Part shown: positions 7,331 to 10,340 of the stretch, piece after piece
Numbering within the stretch: position 1 is the first letter of the stretch
Layout of the letters: every line of letters begins with the position of its first letter
Assembly (NCBI GenBank): GCA_031363945.1
Contig: JANLVJ010000072.1
Coordinates: 1-10,340, forward strand
Source of the DNA: JANLVJ01 sp031363945
Lineage (GTDB): Bacteria; Bacteroidota; Bacteroidia; Sphingobacteriales; Sphingobacteriaceae
Direction of reading: 5' to 3'
Length of the DNA stretch: 10,340 nt
Program-made: the position numbers and the translations under genes
Notes under the pieces: model-generated
The model's database searches: none
What the model saw: only the letters and a program-made list of their open reading frames with translations
Told to the model about the DNA's origin: nothing

Positions 7331-8635
7331 AAAATGCTCACCCAGAGGTGTTACAACAAGGCCAAGTTCATCCATCATAATCAAGCCATCGTGAACAAGC
7401 AGTTCTAGCCTATTATACATTGAGCGATACCCGTCAATAGATGAAGTGTGATGATTCCATACAGTATATCCATTACACATGATATCAAGAATATTGCGGC
7501 GTATAATCTGATCATCACTTGTTAATATATGACCTTTTAACAAGGGGAAATTACCTGCATTAACCAAGTGAATATATTCTTCCACACCTTTGACATTCTG
7601 CGCGAAACCCGTACCCGAGTCACTGATAGCCGAAGCTCCTAAACCTATTAATAAAGCTGTTTGATGATCGGTATAACCCATAAAGTTTCTATACAAGCTA
7701 CCTGATTCTTTTGCTTCAAGCATAGAATCTGAAGACAAAACAAAATGATCCATACCAATTTTCTGATAGCCGTAATTTAGGAGTGCCTGTTCACCACTCA
7801 ATGCCAGCAAGTTTTTGAGTTCAGGACCAGGTAAATCGTCGGTTGTGAACTGACGCTGTCCTGGTTTTATCCAAGGAATATGGGCATAACTATAAAAAGC
7901 GATTCTGTCTGGCTGAAGCTCATTGACCAGTGCCATTGTTTTTAGCAGACCTGCAAGTGTTTGCAAAGGCAGTCCATAAATAAGATCATAATTGATAGAG
8001 GTAAAACCAATTGATCGGGCCTGCATGGTTACCAGCCTTACCTGTTCAAAACTTTGCTTGCGGTTGATGATTAGCTGAACCCTTGGGTCAAAATCCTGAA
8101 TCCCCAGACTCAGCCGGCGAAATCCAAGATCATATACTGTTTGTAGGTGTTTGATACTGGTATTTCCAGGATGTGCCTCAAAACTAAAATCAGCATCTGA
8201 ATGTATGATTGAGCCAGTAAGCAACCCATTAATTAATAGTTTCAGGTTTTCAGCTTCAAAAAAGGTGGGTGTGCCTCCTCCCAGATGAATCGCTTTGATC
8301 ACGGGTGTGTTGACCATTAAACCACGATACATTTCCCATTCATGCAATAAGGCTGCGATATACGGCAGCTCAACCTGATGATTTTTAGTAATTCTGGTAT
8401 TACAACCGCAATAAGTACATAAATCTTCACAAAAAGGCAAATGTATGTAGATACTTATCCCACATGAATCATTATACTGATTAAAGGTAGTCTTAACAGA
8501 TTGTTGCCAGTATGCGCTTTTAAAGGTTTCAGGATTCCAGTAAGGCATCGTTGGATAACTTGTATACCGGGGAGCCGGCACATTATATTTTTGGATCAAT
8601 CTAAAGTCAGACATTTTGTGATAATTAGTATCCAA
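7250..8635 (-). CDS. hemN: Oxygen-independent coproporphyrinogen III oxidase (radical SAM)
   Basis: Oxidatively decarboxylates coproporphyrinogen III to protoporphyrinogen IX without oxygen, allowing haem synthesis under low oxygen. It has the HemN layout over its whole length: LIQKYNVPAPRYTSYPTMPYW (13-33), the 4Fe-4S radical SAM motif in HLPFCEDLCTYCGCN with C69, C73 and C76 plus the HemN-specific C78, the SAM-binding HLGGGTPTF (117-125), QDFDPRVQLIINR, DLIYGLPLQT, IGMDHF, RNFMGYT, GLGASAIS and the C-terminal RTICMALDLRF. That last part marks true HemN rather than HemW. The start is open: TTG 8635 has AGGAG six bases before it, whereas ATG 8612-8614 (Met8, MSDFRLIQKYN) fits the usual N-terminus but lacks a ribosome site. 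An FNR-like palindrome about 55 bp upstream agrees with control by low oxygen. It stands downstream of the response regulator, 133 bp away. Confidence 0.95.
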   Translation of the reverse strand: MDTNYHKMSDFRLIQKYNVPAPRYTSYPTMPYWNPETFKSAYWQQSVKTTFNQYNDSCGISIYIHLPFCEDLCTYCGCNTRITKNHQVELPYIAALLHEWEMYRGLMVNTPVIKAIHLGGGTPTFFEAENLKLLINGLLTGSIIHSDADFSFEAHPGNTSIKHLQTVYDLGFRRLSLGIQDFDPRVQLIINRKQSFEQVRLVTMQARSIGFTSINYDLIYGLPLQTLAGLLKTMALVNELQPDRIAFYSYAHIPWIKPGQRQFTTDDLPGPELKNLLALSGEQALLNYGYQKIGMDHFVLSSDSMLEAKESGSLYRNFMGYTDHQTALLIGLGASAISDSGTGFAQNVKGVEEYIHLVNAGNFPLLKGHILTSDDQIIRRNILDIMCNGYTVWNHHTSSIDGYRSMYNRLELLVHDGLIMMDELGLVVTPLGEHFLRTICMALDLRFWANQPEASVFSMAV

Positions 8636-8641
8636 AACTAT

Positions 8642-8646
8642 CTCCT
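8642..8646 (-). promoter_or_regulatory. Shine-Dalgarno sequence supporting the TTG start of hemN
   Basis: AGGAG on the minus strand lies six bases upstream of TTG 8635, an ideal spacing. The alternative ATG at 8614 has no such site. Strong Shine-Dalgarno signals are uncommon in this phylum, so this one is notable and favours the TTG, although a chance match cannot be excluded. Confidence 0.5.
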
Positions 8647-8651
8647 GTTAT

Positions 8652-8659
8652 TAAACATA
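8652..8659 (-). promoter_or_regulatory. Possible -7 box of the hemN promoter (TATGTTTA)
   Basis: TATGTTTA on the minus strand matches the TAnnTTTG element in all but the last defined base. Its centre is 36 bp from the centre of the FNR-like site upstream, close to the 33 bp seen at the promoter near 1741. The predicted leader would be very short, about 10-12 nt, which weakens the call. Confidence 0.3.
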
Positions 8660-8684
8660 CATATGAGTAAGATCAGATCACCAA

Positions 8685-8698
8685 ATGATTGTAGTCAA
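8685..8698 (-). promoter_or_regulatory. FNR-like operator upstream of hemN
   Basis: On the minus strand this reads TTGAC-taca-ATCAT, matching 8 of the 10 defined bases of TTGAT-N4-ATCAA. It is centred about 56 bp upstream of the TTG start. hemN is a classic FNR-type target, and the neighbouring regulator has the matching recognition helix, so a functional site is plausible, though the palindrome is less perfect than that at 1771-1784. Confidence 0.5.
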
Positions 8699-8768
8699 AT
8701 TTGTAGAAATAAAGATGAAATTCAGGATTACTGAAACTGATATTAATAAGATTAAAACATCAGTAACT

Positions 8769-9821
8769 TTAATTTTTCATCTGTTCCAGTCTTAATAAAT
8801 CGAGCACGGTGATCAGACTTCCTTTTTTACCTATGAGACCTTCTTCTTTAAAATCTGATAATGTTCTGCTAACAGTTTCAAGCGCCATGCCAGACATAGC
8901 GGCAAGGTCTTCACGCGTGATTTTAAAACATTCCGTATCGGCTATTTGAAGGCCTGAGAGTCTGATTAATGCAGCAGCCATTTTTTTTCTGACAGAATGA
9001 TAAGCCATTTCTACAAGTTGCTCTTCTTTAACGTGAATATCATTGGCTAATAATCTGATAAATTCTTTCCCTACATCAGGATAATTAGTTAGTAATTGGT
9101 CAATCTGATCTTTTGGAATGAAGCACATTACACAATTATCTAGGGCTGTAGCTGTTTCAGCATAAGGCTGGTTTAATAAAATGGCGTTGATACCCAGGTA
9201 ATCATCTGTTGTATAAATTCGCGTCATTAACTCACGGCCATCATGAGCAAGTTTAATAGTTTTTACTTTTCCACTAATGACAAGGTATAAACCATGCCCG
9301 ATATCACCATCAAAATAAATAACCTGATTTGCTTTAAACTGCTTGACCTTACGTTCTTTGGTAATTTTTTTAAGCTCTTCAAGCCCACCTTTTTTATTGA
9401 TCAGCCTATCTAATCTGTCGAGTGATTTACTAAAAACTAACTGATGTATTTCATTCTTCTTAAGTCTGATATCAATTGCGGTCAGCAATTCAAGAATATC
9501 AAACGGTTTGGTCAGATAATCATCTGCACCAAGTTCCATTCCCCTTCTTAAATCAAGTCGCTCAGCTTTTGCTGACAGGAAAATAAAAGGAATGGCTACA
9601 GTATACTGATTTCTCGTAAGCATATGTAGCACTCCGTAACCATCCAGGTCAGGCATCATGATATCACACAAGATAATATCGGGAAGTTCACTGATTGCCA
9701 GTTCAACTCCGGCTTTCCCATTATCAACTGCATAAACATAGAAGCCAGCTAACCTAAGAATCTCAATTATATTTTCACGGATATCAGTATTGTCTTCAAT
9801 AATCAGGACTTTCTTACTCAT
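8769..9821 (-). CDS. Response regulator fused to a Crp/Fnr-type transcription factor
   Basis: A cytoplasmic transcription factor of 350 residues with three parts. The receiver domain (1-122) has the acidic pair E9/D10, phospho-acceptor D53 (LCDIMMPDLDGY), S83 and K105. A linker of about 35 residues leads to a cyclic-nucleotide-binding-like barrel (about 158-245, KVKQFKANQVIYFDGD, GLYLVISGKVKTI), which lacks the RxA-type phosphate cassette of cAMP-binding CRP. The C-terminal winged helix (275-345) has the recognition helix ALETVSRTL, where E315, S318 and R319 match E209, S212 and R213 of FNR, the residues reading TTGAT half sites. No FNR-like Fe-S cysteine cluster is present, so the signal probably comes by phosphorylation from the adjoining kinase, 57 bp upstream. 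Likely targets are hemN and the gene at 1-1712, both preceded by such sites. Domain calls are firm; targets are inferred. Confidence 0.93.
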   Translation of the reverse strand: MSKKVLIIEDNTDIRENIIEILRLAGFYVYAVDNGKAGVELAISELPDIILCDIMMPDLDGYGVLHMLTRNQYTVAIPFIFLSAKAERLDLRRGMELGADDYLTKPFDILELLTAIDIRLKKNEIHQLVFSKSLDRLDRLINKKGGLEELKKITKERKVKQFKANQVIYFDGDIGHGLYLVISGKVKTIKLAHDGRELMTRIYTTDDYLGINAILLNQPYAETATALDNCVMCFIPKDQIDQLLTNYPDVGKEFIRLLANDIHVKEEQLVEMAYHSVRKKMAAALIRLSGLQIADTECFKITREDLAAMSGMALETVSRTLSDFKEEGLIGKKGSLITVLDLLRLEQMKN

Positions 9822-9878
9822 GGTTCTTAAAATTGACTCAGGGGTGAACCGGATGTTAATTGAAAATTTCTCTTTACG

Positions 9879-10340
9879 TTATTTTATCGAGTCGTGATTG
9901 ACAAATACAATTTTAAATATGGTACTAGATTCAATTTCACTGGTATAGCTGACATCACCCTTCATTAGTCTGGTATAACGTTTAACAATATTCAGGCCCA
10001 AACCAGTGCCCGGTGTATTACCCGTATTATTGGCTCTGTAAAAGGGTTCAAATAAATGATTACTAGCAGATTCAGGAATTCCTATACCCCGATCTTTGAT
10101 CGTAATAAGATAAGCGGTAGGAGTAATTTCTGTTGTAAATTCGATTAAAGTACCCTCTGCTGAATATTTAATTGCGTTTGAAAGAAGATTGATGATACAA
10201 TATTTTAAAATATTTGGATCAAGGAATACTTCTTTAAAAATCCCCTTATGCTTATATAAAATCACCTGATTGTTTTTAACCAGAATTTGCATTTCCTCTG
10301 TCAATTCTGTTGAAAAATTTACAAGGTCGAAACGAATAAA
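9879..10340 (-). CDS. Sensor histidine kinase, C-terminal ATPase part (5' end off window)
   Basis: Only the last 153 codons are here; the frame stays open to the right edge, so the TTG at 10304 is an internal codon and not the start. The visible part is a HATPase_c domain: N-box NLLSNAIKYSAEG, G1-box DRGIGIPES, F-box LFEPFYRANN and G2-box GTGLGLNIVKRYTRLMKG, all intact. The text before it (FDLVNFSTELTEEMQIL) is the usual linker after the phospho-accepting HisKA helices, which must lie off the window together with the sensor domain. It is followed by the REC-Crp regulator after 57 bp, a standard kinase/regulator pair in one operon. What it senses cannot be seen; redox or oxygen is inferred from the FNR-type partner. 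Confidence 0.93.
   Translation of the reverse strand, partial: FIRFDLVNFSTELTEEMQILVKNNQVILYKHKGIFKEVFLDPNILKYCIINLLSNAIKYSAEGTLIEFTTEITPTAYLITIKDRGIGIPESASNHLFEPFYRANNTGNTPGTGLGLNIVKRYTRLMKGDVSYTSEIESSTIFKIVFVNHDSIK

Noticed and set aside
8725..8745. Small inverted repeat (TTCAG/CTGAA) after the regulator gene, as a terminator
   Set aside because: A five-pair AT-rich stem with a weak T-run is not enough to call a terminator.

Overview
The window looks like chromosomal DNA from a Bacteroidetes bacterium, most likely a Sphingobacteriaceae relative (Pedobacter/Mucilaginibacter type). The reasons are a low G+C content, a TAnnTTTG-type -7 promoter box, mostly weak Shine-Dalgarno signals, a response regulator fused to a Crp/Fnr DNA-binding unit, and hexuronate enzymes of Bacteroidetes type. 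Every gene or gene remnant I can recognise lies on the minus strand, so transcription runs from right to left.

Right part (10340 to 7250): the C-terminal ATPase domain of a sensor histidine kinase, entering from off the window; a 350-residue REC-cNMP-HTH response regulator with an FNR-type recognition helix; and hemN, the oxygen-independent coproporphyrinogen III oxidase. An FNR-like palindrome lies just upstream of hemN. This looks like a low-oxygen or redox response module.

Middle part (about 7000 to 1816): a hexuronate/glucuronide utilisation locus in advanced decay. In transcription order it holds a remnant of a short-chain dehydrogenase (fructuronate reductase type), intact uxuA, a uxaC that is open but lacks about 140 central residues, a full-length kdgK that starts inside the end of uxaC, an ExuT-type transporter with five in-frame stops and an internal deletion, and a scrap of a glycoside hydrolase family 2 (beta-glucuronidase-like) gene. 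Only uxuA and kdgK are full length, and kdgK has lost part of a conserved family motif. The pathway as encoded here cannot be complete.

Left part (1712 to 1): a large gene running off the left edge, coding for an unnamed protein with nitronate-monooxygenase/PfaD-like flavin TIM-barrel signatures followed by a cysteine-rich C-terminal region. It has the best regulatory signal of the window: a perfect TGAT-N4-ATCA palindrome centred about 33 bp upstream of a perfect TAAATTTG -7 box, the spacing of a class II FNR-activated promoter. Together with the similar site before hemN and the FNR-type helix of the regulator, this suggests that the two-component system, hemN and the unnamed flavoprotein-like gene form one regulon, interrupted on the chromosome by the decaying sugar-acid locus.
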